Counted from the stretch's first letter, positions 14,001 to 29,375 are shown. The stretch is DNA of 64,000 nt from Stercorarius parasiticus (GCA_013396915.1 VWZL01001979.1:310001-374000); one strand, 5' to 3'. Numbers and translations: made by a program. The notes: generated from the sequence alone by a model not told the origin.

Positions 14001-15560
14001 GATGAATCTGAAAAAGAGTGGTACTGAGAAGTGGACCAATCTGAAAGGGTCTACTTTGAAACACTTTTAAGGATGGTCAGACTGATTCATGACTGGAGGA
14101 CATAGTTAAAAAACCCACAACACAGCTGTGATTTAATATGTTCCTGATATCTTCTACTGACTAGACACTAGAACAGTTTGAACCTGACAAAGAGCGGCTG
14201 ATAAACTGCATAATGTTGACCTCCATGAATTATATCCTATCCTTCTGGTGGCAAGAACAAAAAAATTCATTTGTGTACACATGTGCACACATACAGTTTA
14301 CCTATATTTATAATAGGAACAATGGCTAAGGAGAAATTTGATCATGAACAGTGAGATATCCAGCATAAAACAGTTGCTAAACATACTCCCAGAGTGAATA
14401 GTAATTTACATAGTGCAGTAAATGTCACCCTGACAAAAGAATAAACATGCACTTCCACTTTATTCTGTTTTTAAGATCGGATGTCCACTGTGAGTCCTCA
14501 ACTTTCCAGCTAAAAGCTGAAATAACTCCCTCGAACCACAGAGCTACATTTCTCCCTTCAATTCTAGCAGGTCATGATGGCTTAAGTTTCTGAGCTGATG
14601 CTTTTTACACCAAGTGAACTGGAAATAATGTAGAAGGGTTTTGCGATATTAACTTACAGAGCAATAAAACGGTAAATGAAAGTCAATGTAGATAAGCGTG
14701 AAGTGATGTTAGACACTAAGAATGTAAAGACAAGGAAACAAAAAAGATCTCATTAGGCTCATGTACTGGTGATGTCCCCATACGATGAATACTGAGTGGT
14801 CTGGTTGCTCATCTCGTAGACTGTCAGTGTGGAACTGGAAAAGTAACAAAGAAGGACGATCGCCGTCTTACTAAATAGAGTAGGAAGGATGGAGGAATAA
14901 TATGAGAAAGGCCTAGAAAGCTATGGGTGACATAAGAAAGGTTAATGAGACATTCACCATTTTCCGAAAGAAAAAACAGAGGCATTATATTAAATCTAAC
15001 TTGGCTGAACAAGGCAAACTAACAGTAAATGCTGTTTCTTATTATTTGCACAATTTTTAATTTTTTAAGTCAATCCATATTGTTCTGCTCTCCTAGGATT
15101 TGTTATGGTAAACATTAAAAATCATCTTTGGGAAGACAAAAAACAAACATAAAGTTCAGTGTTGAATCAAAGTGATTCAGCAAAGCTTTATACTTAATTA
15201 ATTGCCCTGAGCTCATAAAGAAGCATATTTACTTTTTTTTTTTTGAAAAACATGCTTGAAGCTGCTACCCTGAAGCATAAAGTTTATGAAATGCCTTTGT
15301 ACAATGGTACAGACAAAAAAAAAAATTAGCAAATCAACCATTTTTCCTCACTGGTGCAATTACAAAGTTGTAGTCACTGGTCTTTCTTTGAAAGCAATAT
15401 TGCACTTACATTCCAGTAATTTTCTTAAAATAGTTACCTGTGTACTCTTCAAGCTAAAGTGATATTGTCATATAACCACTACTGCACTCCAAATGGTGGG
15501 GAAGACAAACGCTGCATAGGTACCTGAAATCTGCGCAGTGATGGACAGGGTCCAGTATTT

Positions 15561-15600
15561 TAGCAGCCCAGAAAGCCAATTAGCAGCCCAGAAAGGCAAT
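15561..15600 (+). repeat. 20-base tandem duplication at CR1 5' edge
   Basis: Positions 15561-15580 and 15581-15600 match at 19 of 20 bases (tagcagcccagaaagccaat against the same with a g). The unit lies at the truncated 5' end of the CR1 copy, so it likely arose during or soon after insertion. Confidence 0.85.
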
Positions 15601-16220
15601 CGCATCCTGGGCTGCATCAGGAGAAGCGTGGCCAGCAGGTCAAGGGAGGTGATTCTCCCCCTCTACTCCACTCTCATGAGACCCCACCTGGAGTACTGCG
15701 TCCAATTCTGGAGCCCCTACTACAAGAGAGATATGGACATGCTGGAACGTGTCCAGAGAAGGGCCACGAGGATGATCAGAGGGCTGGAGCACCTCTCCTA
15801 TGAGGACAGACTGAGAGAGTTGGGGTTGTTCAGTCTGGAGAAAAGAAGGCTCCGAGGAGACCTTATAGTGGCCTCCCAGTATCTTAAGGGGGCCTACAAG
15901 AAAGCTGGTGAGGGACTTTTTAGGATGTCGGGTAATGGTAGGACTAGAGGGAATGGATTAAAACTAGAGATGGGACGATTCAGACTGGACGTTAGGAAGA
16001 AGTTCTTCACCATGAGGGTGGTGAGACACTGGAACAGGTTGCCCAGAGAGGTGGTGGAAGCCCGATCCCTGGAAGTTTTTAAGGCCAGGCTGGATGGGGC
16101 TCTGAGCAACCTGATCTAGTGGGAGATGTCCCTGCCCATGGCAGGGGGGGTTGGAACTAGATGATCTTTAAGGTCCCTTCCAACCCTAGCAATTCTAGGA
16201 TTCTATGATTCTACGATTTT
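15575..16220 (+). mobile_element. CR1 LINE, 3' fragment with long open ORF2 C-terminus
   Basis: A 5'-truncated CR1. An open frame of 193 codons (15538-16119) encodes the C-terminal end of the ORF2 protein, after the reverse transcriptase core: [20 protein letters not shown] and [20 protein letters not shown] are the conserved blocks. The 3' untranslated block follows (agatgatctttaaggtccct) and ends in 'attctaggattctatgattc'. The long intact frame suggests a fairly young insertion. The first codons of the frame (to about 15560) are flanking DNA. A 20-base tandem duplication lies at its 5' edge. Confidence 0.95.
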
Positions 16221-19200
16221 AGGTACGTATCTGAAAATGTTACCTCCAAGTCTGCAGACTTATCGCATGCCCAGATGAGCATCCTTCCCTGGGCATCCTC
16301 TCTGGTGCATCAGGTTTACCACAATAGCCATGGAGTCTTCAACAGGACCTGTTCAAACTCCCTCTAAGTTGTTCAAGCTTACAATGCTATTAGCATTGAC
16401 TGGAACATGCTTTGGTCATGGACAGGTGCTGCACACTGACTGGTTAAGCTTTGCACACGCATTTTATTGGGTTCCCTAATGTAAAGCAAAAGAGACAACC
16501 AACAGGTAGGAAAGGGGGGAAAAAAGAGGTGATTTGCAGGCCACTGGCATGAGAACTCACCATAACGATGCCATCAGTGTTTGCAGGAGCATGGCCATGA
16601 GAGTGACAGCATAAGAAGAAGGAAAACACACCACCACAGTTCCTCTGCACTCTGCTGGCTCATGGTCAGTCCCCCCAGGTTCTTCTCAAGAGAGCTGCTG
16701 CCCAATCAGCCTGTCCCCCATATATTCCTGTCGCAGGCTCTAACAATAATTTAATTCCACTGTTCCTACTTCACATACACCAGCACATCAAGTCCTTTGG
16801 CAGCACTACTTCTGCCTCAGTTTTTGCTGGTTTTGGCCTCCCCACAACCTTGTATTCCAACTCCCCCCCGACTACTGTAGCTGCCTCTCTGTGAAACACA
16901 GTCAGCCTCATTTACACAGCCCTGGCTCCCTCTGTAATTTCACACTATTTTTAGCAAAAACCCCTCAACTTCAAGTCTTAATTTCAAATTACTTGTATGG
17001 TTATGAGTTTACCTCTCACAACTTTATCCCCTTTTCAAAGAAGAAAGATTTCCAGAAATCTCACTTCTGAAATATTTCTGGGTATGTAAGAACTTGATCC
17101 CAGAACTCAAATACGATGCAGACTGACTGGTTCAACTATTTATTACATATAATTATTGTGTCTTTTGAGCTGAACCACAGGTGTTAAACACATGTTTTCT
17201 ACTCTGGCTAGATGTAATACTCTCACCTCACTTAAAAATCAGCAGAGTTTAGCAAACAGTTTTAATATAGTTTATGCCAGTCTTGTGCATCATATCCCAC
17301 AGACACTTAGACAACTTACCCTCTGAGATGGGTGCCTCATTAGTTGACTGGTTAAATCATGAATAAATATTCTATACTTGTAGTCAGAATAATGGTCTTC
17401 TCTCTGCCACATGAGAGGGGCATAAGAAATTTTAACCATTTGTGTACACCAACTCAGTTTCTACTGTGTATTTTTGTCCCCAAACTGGGACAATTTTTGA
17501 AACCAGGAAACTGTTGATTAAGCTACTGCAATTGCAGTATTTCAGATGCCGCTCAGCATCACTGTGACACACCTTTCTCTATCGGTACTCTTCTTCATTG
17601 TAGGAAGTGCAAGCTAGCTGAGTGTAACACAGAAATACAGAATATTCAGGGCAGTATGCAATCTTATGTCCGCTGCCTGCATGGAACCATGTCTAACTTT
17701 CCAGAAGGAATGAAACACAAAAATCCCTCAAACTTCCCTGTTTACCTCACCTCTTTCTGTGCCTAAGCAATAGCATGGCTATTCTCCAATACATTAAGTT
17801 TTAAAATACATATTTTTAAAAAAGGGTAGGTTGTGAATGGTGAACTGAAATCTATCACTCAGATTAACAGAGTTGCTACATGCCTTAAATGAAGTAGATT
17901 TTAAAAGTTTGAAAAATTCTCCTGAATACAGTTCAACTTGCATTCCTTTCCTAATACTGATGGAAATAAAAACACTTTTTCTTTTTTTTTTTTTTCCCCC
18001 AAACCTATGCAATTACTAAAATATAGAATGGCTCAGTTTTCAGAATCTTGAATCTACAATACAGGTATACTAGCAAGTTTACTTACATTTGAAATCCTTG
18101 TAACATCACATGCCATAAATCATCGCATATTAGTTGATGTCCTTTACATTATAAATATACTGAGATTGAGATCTACTATAGCAGTGAATAATCCCTCATA
18201 TAGATTAAAAGAACAGTAAGAACTAAATTTGCCTGAGTATTCCTTTTCTAATTAATACTGCTATTGTGAAAGGGGAGAAAGAACACTACTGCTTGCAATT
18301 GCAATTTCTGCTTTAAGCAACCAACAAACAACAGGGTTCAGAGAATGTGATATTATAGCTATAAGAAGGCACGTTTGTTTCCTTCTTCCCTTGTAAAAAA
18401 TGACTTAAAAATGAAGTCAGTATATATTAAAGGTTTTTTGCTTTCTTTGGTTTCTATTAAAAAGTAGATGCTGCCTGCAAATTAGGTCAAGTTAAAAAGT
18501 CATAAACAACAACAACAAAAAGCCCTTGCAACTTCGTGTTCTGTTTTATAGAATTTTACTGTTTGTCAAATAATACCATTTATTGTCTATGAAGACTGAC
18601 ACCTTCTTAATTCTTTCTCATTCACACAGCATATTTCAGCCAGTCATTTGAAAGCTGAATAACTAAACCTCCCTGGAAATATGTGAACAACCAAAATGCA
18701 AAACAAAAAACCCAACATGTTGTATCACTGGTCGGTGTAAAATAGGTATTGGCAACTGGCTGGCTGGCAATCCTATTTTCTCTATTCAAATTAAACATTG
18801 CACCAGTAGAACTCCCAAAATAGTATTTAAAAATTTCTTGAATTGTTAACAGCTCTATTCAGGTGTAGTCACTATGCTTTTTTCAATCAGCATGCATATG
18901 AGTGAATTTTTTGATTGTCTGGATGTTTGCACAAATGGCAGTTTACCCTTTACACACCCATATACCAGTACGAACAGAATCTGACTATTTATACAAATAT
19001 TATAAATATTCTCTGATCAAGTTCTACTATTATATCCACTGAGTTTCCATAAAGTCAATGGATATTAATAAAGCAAAATACGAATGTACTTTCTGCTGGA
19101 TCTCAAGGTTGGAGGATAGATATCAATATTTCATAGCTCTGAAATTAACTGCTGTGCCTCTTACAACAATCTCAATATGTGGCAGGGCTCTTTTTTATTT

Positions 19201-22200
19201 TTTTAAGTTGTTGACAATAACATTTCAATCTCAGGGGAAAATAGGTTTTTTTGGCATTTTACAGTTACATTTCAAAGCATTATCGTACAAGGAAAAGAAT
19301 GGCATTCACTCATGTCCTGATGCTAAAATGTACTACAAAGCAAAAGCCAATTCAGCTGGCTCCTGAAGGAGGATCTCTTGTTCATTTGCAACAGGGGCAT
19401 CATTTCATCAGTATCAGAAATTACGGGATTTTAAGACACACCATACTGTGAATAAGTTGCTTAACTTTTGATCAAACAGTTGTAGCAGAAGATAAAGAGA
19501 TTCAGTTAAAAAAAAAAAAAAAGAAAAAACAAAAGAGACAGAGAGAGAAGGGACAGAGTAAATCAGTGACAAAGGGGAGTCTAAGAAGCCCAGACTACCT
19601 TCTCCTTCCTTGTCACTTTACCCCCACCCTATCTGCTCCCCAAACCCACACACTCATTACATCTAATTAATAAGTTTTTGAGCTGATAAAGCACTTGCTA
19701 CTTCTCACTGACTTCAGGAAAACATACCATTGAAAACATCCTCTTGACAAAACACAACTCACATCTTGTTGTAAGTCAAAACACTATCTAATTTCTCATA
19801 CTTTTCACTCTGTAAGATCCCCAGAGTACTTTAAGTTCCTGCATTTTGCAATATTTTCCTCAGTGATTGCTTACGTGAATAGCTCTTTTCATTTAAGTCA
19901 GTAAACATTTATCTTATTTCCCTGACATTCACTTTCTCTCCCTTCCCTCTTCACCTCCAAAAGAGTTTAACCAAAGTTTACTGTGCTCAAGGACAGTCTC
20001 TTTGAAACGTGGAGATTAACTTAGTGATGACAGAGGCTTTATCTTTTTTGTTTGTTCACAGTTTTTCTTTAGAAGGATGACTCTCAGCAGCAAAGAGGAA
20101 ATACCCATTTGCTTTTGCCCAGCTATTGCACTACTGGTAAGCAGAAACAGTGCAGGCTGAGGAAGGAGGAGAACAATCTTTCCTCAAAAGCAAACCTACT
20201 CCATTGGGATAAACAGAGCAAAAGACAGCACAAGCAAGGAGTTTGTAATAGTAACAGAGAATGAGAGGTATCTGAGAATAGCAGGGAGCAGGGACATAGC
20301 TGTGCTTAATGGTGACAGTAAGACTTTTTCCAAGGGACTCAGTAGAGACTACACAGAGACTTCTGCTGTAAAACATAGCCTCCTAGTTTTAAACTACATA
20401 AGCCTTAGAGGACGTAAAAATTCATAGTCCTTACATAATTGTAAAACTTAGTTCCAGAGAGACTCTTATATTATAACACTATGCATTATGTGCCCTGCCA
20501 CTAAGACATTATGCAACTATGCTTTCAAGTAGTCTGCCCTTCGTTCCTCCAGCCATAATTCTACTTCACATAAAAAGATAGCAAAGTCCTACATCAGTGC
20601 TAAAGCGACAGCATCTCTAGGTTTACTGTGTCCTGATTTTGCTTCATGGTGTGGTGGAAGTCTCTTTTCCCCAGTCTACAAAAAAAAAACACTGTCCAAC
20701 TTCTCTCCTACATTGTTATTCTGCCCCCATCCTCAGCATCTTGCTATTAAAAAAAAAAAAAAGGGCTATAAATCGATTGAATTGATTGTACAACCTCATA
20801 AATAATATAATTCCATAAATTTACAAGTCCATGCATTTAATATTGTTTCAATATAGTAAAAGTTAATCTGGCCCTCATTGTAGAGAAAAGAAAAATTTTG
20901 TGAAGTAGGTTTTCATAAGTAGAAGTTTCCATCTTAAAATAATTCTTTCTGGATCAGGACAAGAGCTATTGCTAAAGGCTTTCTTGGGGTTTTGGAGGCA
21001 TCTTCACGTTTTACGCTAAGACACTGTTAGCTTTCCCACCTAGTTCTAGTTTACCAGTAAATATTTTTTTCCCATGAATAAAGGCAAACAAAGGACACCC
21101 TTATAAAAAAAAAAGTTAGTAAGAAACCAAGCATTCATGAAACATTAAAGATATGATAAATACAGGACAAAGCTGTATCGCATACCAACATAGAGGTTCT
21201 TAAGAAACTCTCAATGAGCAAAAAATGAGCAAAGAAAGGAGAACGTCTTCTTCAAATGTTAAGTCTCTATAGCAGGTATTCAATGCTTATAGAAGTCACA
21301 AATTTTCAAAGCCTAAATCAGCATTTCTATGTTGAATGAAAGGACTCATTTTTACTTAAAGTTTTATTTCAATGTAACACTGAATTTAAGCAAAATTCAG
21401 GTTAATCTGTACCCTTCTGATAGAGAACAAACTTTAATAGTGCTTTGAGAAATATGACATAGTGATGAACAAGATGCTTAGGGTTTACTACACTTTTCCC
21501 CAGCATACGCAAAGTCAATATGACAAACTACTGATACCTTTTCCACAACCCAAGAGATTTAATAATCATGTTTTGCTACAGTGTGGGCCCAGAACTATTG
21601 GCATTCTGAGCACTTTAGCATTCATACCTACTTGGGAGGGGGACTGTGAAACAGATTCATAATTCCACTAGATGTCTTGGTTTCAATTGCCCATGCATTC
21701 AGCTAATTAGAATCCCTGCACTTAGGCATTTTACAGCCTGAAAGTACCGAAATGTATGTCTTCTCTCTGCCAATGATTAGATTACGAGGATACTTCCCAC
21801 CCATCCTATGAAAGATGTGAAATTGTTGTCACCTAGAATATGCAATTGATTGACCCTGTTGTCAAGTAAGCAGTCACAAAAAATTTCAAAGAGTAAAGCA
21901 GTTTAGAAGCCTACAAAGAAAGAGTAAAGAGATGGCGTTATAGTCTAGTGACAAGTAGAAACACATTATGAATAAGCCCAAAGAGCAAACTGGAAGTCAG
22001 CAGCTTTTCAACACAAAATGCACATGAAAATCCTGGAAGAGCGGGAACACAGGACTTAGCCTTACATGTAGACACTTTTTATCGATTATATTCTTAACAT
22101 TCCTAACTGTGAATGTAGGCATACACTTCAGATTTCTCTTTAATATTGTAGCCTAAGGAACTGCACATTATTTTAGGTGATGTTAAAGGCAAAACACATG

Positions 22201-25200
22201 GCAGAAGAAGCCTCCCCTCTCACTTAATACTGAAATGAAGAAGTCCATAAACCCCTACCTTTTAAGAGGTATGTTTGCTCCTCATTTTCCAAAGTGGTTT
22301 TGCTAGGAATCCCAAAACCTTGAAGAGCAGATTTATGTTTGACCAAATAAGCCCCTTTCATCTATATCTCTCTAACCAGCCTGAGGGAGTTCAAAATGCT
22401 CATAATGATTTATGTGACAAGGTTTACTCACCTCAACTGTCAAGTATAATTTCAGAACAAATCATTAAACCAACATAGCTACTGCAACATTCCAACCTGA
22501 CACTGATGATTATAACTTGTTCTTTATTTAAAAAAAAAAAAGCTTAATAGGCATATTTAATTTGCGACTTTAACTGACTAAACTTCCATTAAAAATTTCC
22601 ATGTTGTACAATTGCTTCATTAGTCCGGTCTTAGAGGAAGTGTCTATGTATTAGAAATAAAGATTAACAGTTTGAAAGCTTTCTTTAAAGTAGGAGCAAA
22701 ACTATAAAATTTAATGTTACTGTAAAAGCACCAGATATGTTGGCATTTCAAGGTAAAATAAATCAACTATTGAATTGCATCAAAACAAATAAGGCAGAAC
22801 GGGTTTGTTCTCTTATTTTGTTTAACACCGATTTGTGACTACCAATCAAGAATTCTGCAGAATGAGGATGTAACTCCAAATTCTGTCGTAGGAAACATGA
22901 CAACGGCCTTATTGTTTGATTTCAGAAGTCCCCGATCTCCAGAAGTATTTAAGATGAATGACTGTAGAAGGCAAGAACAGATCAAACATATGAGTGTCTC
23001 TGCTAGTCTTCTATTATTCTTCAGCTCAGATGTAGCTTTGATGGCTTTCACACTAATAACTTGAATATTCTTCTCTGATCATTCCTGATCTCGTTATATC
23101 TCTCTAAAAAGAGATAGAAAGACCCAAACTGCACACAGTATCCAAGATATGAACATCTATGCTGTATCTTTGGTGCTATAGAATCCCCCATTTATTTTCT
23201 TAATAATCCCTAACATTTGATTTGGGATTATTTTATGATTACTCAGCACCGAGCTGACACTTTCATACAAATATCAGGCATGAACCCCAAACACTGTTCC
23301 TTATTCTGCCACTGTAAACTGAGTCAGGATTTTTAGTCTTCCTTCTTTGCCTGTGCACCACTTCAGACATATGCAGAATTTAATTATGCCATCTTATAAT
23401 ACAGTCCCACAGCGTCATGAGGCTCTTTCTTCTACAGTTCTTCAACTGACTAACGATTCTTCCGTTAACTGTTTTTTATTGCACTGATTATTCCATTTTT
23501 AGGGCATTAAAGAACTTAGCAGCTTGTAGAATTTCACTACTGATCTCTAGCTGCACCAAAAATTCAATGTTCTACTGTTTCCTACCCCTCAGCCGCTCAA
23601 TTTCCTTAAAAGTCTGTCTTCTGAGACTCAGTAGCAGCCTTTTGGAAATTAGGGAAGCTTCCATCAATCCCTTATTCGCATGACAGTTAACTCTTCCCAG
23701 CCTTCCAATAGGTTTTAGGGTAAAATTTCTTAAAGAAAACCCAAACATGTTGACTGTTCTTAATTAGGTCATATTTAGCAGCATATTCACTAATTCTATT
23801 CTTAAACATTATTTCTGTTACCTTACCTACTAGAGCAAGACATCAGTCTTATGGCTTGTAGTTTCCTGGAGCTCTCCTAAAACCTTTTCTGGCACCACAG
23901 TAATGTCTTGCTTAAAATTAACTTGGCATTGAAGACACAGAAAATTTCTAATGTTCATTTTCTCAGTTTATTCAACTATCATTGACGTAATTTGTTTTCC
24001 AAAAGGATCTCTTGAAGACCCACACTCAAAGAAGGGATCCAGCCTAAACGCTTCCTTGGTTTTTTTGTAAGTGAAGACAGAATAAAGAGCGTAAAGATGT
24101 AAAGACTGATTTCAGTTTCTCTGTAATGGCCCTGGCTTCTCCATTACTCCTTTTTTACCTTTATCCATCAATTTTATGGACTTGCTTACTGACATCCTGC
24201 CCTTGAAATACAGAAGAAAAACACGTCATTAGATTAGCCACATTTTGCTAGTTGTTCTTCAAAGCCTTTTTGACCTGCCTTATGTTTTCATGGTTATCCT
24301 GCCAGTTTCAGAATTTATTGTCTTTAATTTTCTTCATTTGGACAATATTTAGCTATACCAGTTTCCTCTAGAACTTTTTGTAGATGTTTCTAAGTACTCT
24401 GCAGTGATAGACAATCTCTATCATTGCTGCTATCGATTTGTAGAAAAGAACTCTAAACACTCAGAGAGGAATGCACCCAACTTTCTAGTCTTGTGATTAG
24501 AACAGCCAGAAGAACAGACTACTGGTTTCCATCCCTGCTTCCAGAGCTGTTTCCACAAGTTATCAACAGATTTTAAATGCAAATGTGAATAAGTTAAAAA
24601 ACAAGGTCAGACAAGGCGTAGCTGATTAGATTTTTATTCTCCTCCCTTCCCTGGTATATTCCAACATGTTGTACTGAATAGGAAATGCTAAATGCTTGTA
24701 TTCTTTTTAGGTGCAAATTTATATCTCGACAGTCTGTGATACTTGATACGTGCCAAATATAAAGTGATAGGAGATTAAATCAACACCGTGAGGCACCACG
24801 GTTGGTATGCTTTATAAACAAAAAGAACACCAGGCAGACTAGCTAATGTGGAGGCTGGGCTTTGATCACACCGAGAAGAAGAAAGCTATACATAACATGA
24901 CAAATAAGTTATGAATCCTGGCAGTAAAAAGCAGTCTCTCATTAACTCCCTTGCTTTGCAAATACTCGGAAGGTGTGTGTTTGTTCTGTTTTAATTTCAT
25001 ATTCAACTGCCTTGCTTAGAATAATCAATAAATACACCTTATATTAAGCTTACTGTTTCTCAAACCATAATTTTTTTCTGTATTAGAAAACAGAAAGTAG
25101 ACAAAATAGAAAACTATCCTGATGATAACTTCAACTCTGAAGGAACTGCTATTATCTTTGCAGAATCTCTGGCTACCTTTGCACTTTCCGAGTCAGATAC

Positions 25201-28200
25201 TGTACACACTTATTTCCAAACATTTTCGGATTCAGTAAGAATTCAGGGACTAAGGCAAGACATTTTCTCTTTTATTAAACAGAACTTTCTAATACATTTC
25301 TAAGACAGTATTTTTAAACCATGCATTTGTGCTTAGGTCATTGCCAGGGGCTTCAACAATTATGAAAATCTATGCACTACTACTGTTTGCTCTTTTTCTG
25401 TTAAATTTAAGTGTTGGGACATGAAGGAAGAGAAATAAGTTTAGCAGTGAGGGCTGGTATCTTGCCTATGAAGAAAAAAGTTACTGATGATTCTCGACAG
25501 GATGTTCTTCCTTTTCTTAAACAAACTCAAAGAGAAAACAGTTCAGAGTGAATTATATTTTTCTAATCAGCTTCATAATCAGCATATAATCACATGTTTA
25601 GGGACAATTTCTCTTCTGTTTCCTACACTGCCAGGAAAAAGCCTAGCTTTCTGGCATTGTGGCTAGTATACTCAGAAGAGTGGATTTAAAGTTGGGGATA
25701 TGAAAGGTGAGAGTACCAAGTAAAGAAACCAAGAAACCACAGAAAAACTAGACCATCCTAATTTGAGAGGTAACTTCAAAAGAATCTAAAGAAAACTACC
25801 ACCAATATCTGCAAGTACCTTGTGTTGATTTGAGTGGAAAAAGGTGATTTTCCTAGTTTTATATCAAGAAAGACAGTGACATTGTCGATAGATGTTGCTA
25901 GCTGACAGGTAAATCCCTATTCAGGGGAAAGCAAAGACAACTCTTGGACCAATTAGACAAATGATGTGTGTTTGATAACAATCCATTTGCAGACATTTGT
26001 TTCAAAGAATAATGCTAAAACCTCATCCGTATTTCACCAACAACTCCATCCCATCCCCAGGTTAGAATATTCTTTTTAACTATTGTAACATATGAAATCT
26101 AATTTGAAGTCTAGCAAAGAACAGAATTTAAGATGCTAATAATATTTTCTTAATGGACCTACACCTGTGCACATACATTTTTTGTGTTTTTAGTCTTTAA
26201 AATGGAAATCTTAGGAGACCAAAAGTTAACATGCAAAAAACCCTAATTACTACCCTGATCAATTATTTCCCTCATGCTAGTCACAGCAAATTTTAGAACA
26301 CATGGTGGTGTGACATACAGATTTGTTGCAGTGATCAGAAGTTTTATTCAGTCATAGACTCAGGTTGTGTATTTGGAGTGTAATTGAAGGGATACTTCCA
26401 CTGAAAAAAAAAATTCACTCTTAAATAAAATAAGATCCAATGTGATTGTACTAGTCAGATAGAAACCTTCCTGCCCTTCCTCAGAAAGTTACAATGGTAC
26501 TTAATCAGCGGTTGTTGGGTTGTTTTTTTAATTTGGTTTTATTTTTAAATTTAGAAGTATGCTTTAGCTGCCAACCTAAAGTCTGTTAAGCTAATTTCAA
26601 GAAAAATGTCAAGAAACAGAAAGCAAAAGGGACAGGGAAAGTCTCACACTATTCAAAGGCAGCTCATTCTGAAAAGTCACTCAATGTAACTCCTTGATTT
26701 TCCCCATCTCATTTCAAAATTTTAACTTCTCTAGTCTAGGAAACTCTGACTAGAATCTGAAGGAGGAAAAAAAAAGTTGAGTTCTCATGAAGTGTTTAAC
26801 AATCTGCCACCTTCAAGCTCTTTAAAGGCATTACTGCAAAACTAAGGCAGTGGGAATGGCTGTACCCACCCATCAACTTTCTGCGTTGATGAGCAGAACT
26901 GCATGCAGCCTGCCCACTGTTACACCAGCAGAAATCAGTGTCCTTTACAGCCAGAGCAGAAGTATAATTTAATATAAAATCTGAACTTAAAAACAGCATT
27001 TATGTAACAGTTGTGCTACAATGATTGTAAATATAAAGCTAATAGCTTTTCCTAAATGGGAAAATGTTATTTCAAAGTTTAGTTAGAAATTTTATTTAAT
27101 TATTTTTAACTTTGAACTACACAGTTATGCATCTGAATGCAAAGGAATCAAGAACTGAGTAATAGTAGGGTGCATTAGAATATTTTTTCCTTGAAATACT
27201 GCATTGTTGTGCCCTTGAGCCTGAGGGTACTTTCAATTATGAAATCATCTCACCTCATCATCTGTCATGTCTTGGAAAAGAAAAGCTTGTTGACCTACGA
27301 AATAAATAAAATCACTTCCCACTGCTTAGAAGGATGAATTATTTATTTGCTTCATTTCCGTGAATGCAATGCACCTGTGTAGAGCAGTTGCTTACATCTC
27401 ACAGGCCAATGCTGTATTATGCCCAGCAAACTACATTTGAAGAGATTACACTATGCATTAGGCAACTACTTCAATACTTGAAGAATTGTTATTGCTCTTC
27501 TTGCTACTCTTACCATTTTTTTCCTAACACAAATCTGAATGAAATGGTTACCAGGAATAACCCAATCAAGTTTGCATCAAGCTTCCTTAATAAAGGTATT
27601 TTAAGTGTTTTGTAAGTGAAAGTTTCATATAGCAGCAGCCTGTACTATTGCAAAACTGAAGTAATTTTAAAAGTAGGGCATTATCCAAAAGCCAAGATTT
27701 GGAAAGAAAGTATTCAGAAATTTTATAATGATCCTGTTGATTATGAGTGGACACTTCACAATCTCATCGAGTTAATGCTTTATTAGTATAACTAAAGTTA
27801 TTTTACTGCAGTAAGTGTTGGTATTGAAATGTTTTCATTTGAAATTAGAAAGAGCAATGATTAACCATCCATTAAAAGTGTAGCGGATTAAGCTTTAATA
27901 GCTCCAAAATATACAGAACAATGTTTATAATGCTGAAGTTCAGTGAGATGGGTGTTTTAACAGCTTTTTCAAATTAAGACCAAGAACAGCTGTATCATTT
28001 GTATGACCCACACTTGCTTACCCTGCAAATGGGGCATGATACTTTCAGCAATTACTATAGCAATAACTTAGTAATTACTTTTAAATAGCAAAAAAGGTGC
28101 TTCAGTAAAAATAATTTAAAATATCCTCATCAAACTGTATCCCACTGAAGCTTCAACAGGGTTTCTTTTTGTTTTCTGGTTTAAAAAAAAAACCACTTTT

Positions 28201-28481
28201 GATAAAAGCCACTTCCAGTCACCTGAAGTCTTGAAAAAAAAGTATGTATATAAGACTAAAATATGATATACCTAAAAAAAGTTATTTACATTTTAAGCAG
28301 ATAAACTTATAGAGCCTAACAAGATATTAAAATTAGTATGATAAAACACAAACAGCTGAGGCTTAAAAGTCTGCAAAGCACATTACAGTAAAATCAAGTT
28401 AATGACAGGAAGCATTATACACATTAGTAAATGCCTGTAGGATTATACACAGCATTTGCCTTCTATGAATTGTACACAAAC

Positions 28482-28512
28482 ACGTGTGTGTGTATATATA
28501 TATGTATATATA
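28482..28512 (+). repeat. (TG)n/(TA)n microsatellite
   Basis: A short TG run passing into TA repeats with one G interruption. Confidence 0.8.
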
Positions 28513-28807
28513 ATTTTTTAATCAGTCTTATTATAACATTGAGGAGTAAAAAGAGATCCTCTGCCTTTCAGATGAGAATTCTGCTAATGAACTGGAAATC
28601 GCAGCTTTATGAGCTCATCTGAACATTGCTTATATCTGGTCTTATGGATATGTTCCAGAACAAGAGAGAGTCAGAAAATCAAAACAGGAGACCTTAATAT
28701 AAAATTAAATAATACCCCAAATTAATTAGTATAACAGCAGCCTTAGCTGGAAGCACCAATTAACTTTTTATGCTTACTATAAGGAAGACTTCCAGGAAAG
28801 AAATGTC

Positions 28808-29375
28808 ACAGTCAACATGCTGGAGGGAAGGGATGCCATCCAAAAGGACCTTGACAGGCTTGAGAGGTGGGCCTGTGCAAACCTCATGGAGTTCAACCAG
28901 GCCAAATGCAAGGTCCTCCATCTGGGTTAAGGCAATTCCAGGCACAAATACAGGTTGGGCAGAGAATGGCTTGAGCGCAGCCCTGAGGAGAAGGACTTGG
29001 GGGTGCTGGTGGACAAGAAGCTCAACATGAGCAGGCAATGCGCACTTGCAGCCCAGAAAGCAATTGCATCCTGGGCTGCATCAAAAGAAGCATGGCCAGC
29101 AGGTTGAGGGAGGTGATTCTTCCCCTCTACTCTGCTCTGGTGAGACCCCACCTNAGATTGGATATCAGGAAGAAATTCTTTCCATAAGGGTGGTAAAGCA
29201 CTGGAACAGGTTGCCCAGAGAAGTTGTGGATGCCCCATCCCTGGAAGTGTTCAAGGCCAGGTTGAATGAGGCTTTGAGCAACCTGATCTAGTGGGACATG
29301 TGCCTGCCCATGGCACGGGGGTTGGAACTACATGATATTTAAGGGCCCTTCCAACCCGAACCATTCAGTGATTCT
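28808..29375 (+). mobile_element. CR1 LINE fragment with an internal gap at an N
   Basis: CR1 ORF2 C-terminal sequence: 'gccatccaaaaggaccttga', 'caggcttgagaggtgggcct', 'tggagttcaaccaggccaaa', 'ggcaattccaggcacaaata' and 'ggacttgggggtgctggtgg'. At 29154 a single N interrupts the element, and the sequence jumps from 'gtgagaccccacct' straight to 'agattggatatcaggaagaa', skipping the usual intervening CR1 segment. It then runs to the 3' block and 'attcagtgattctgtaatat'. See the finding on N junctions. Confidence 0.92.
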
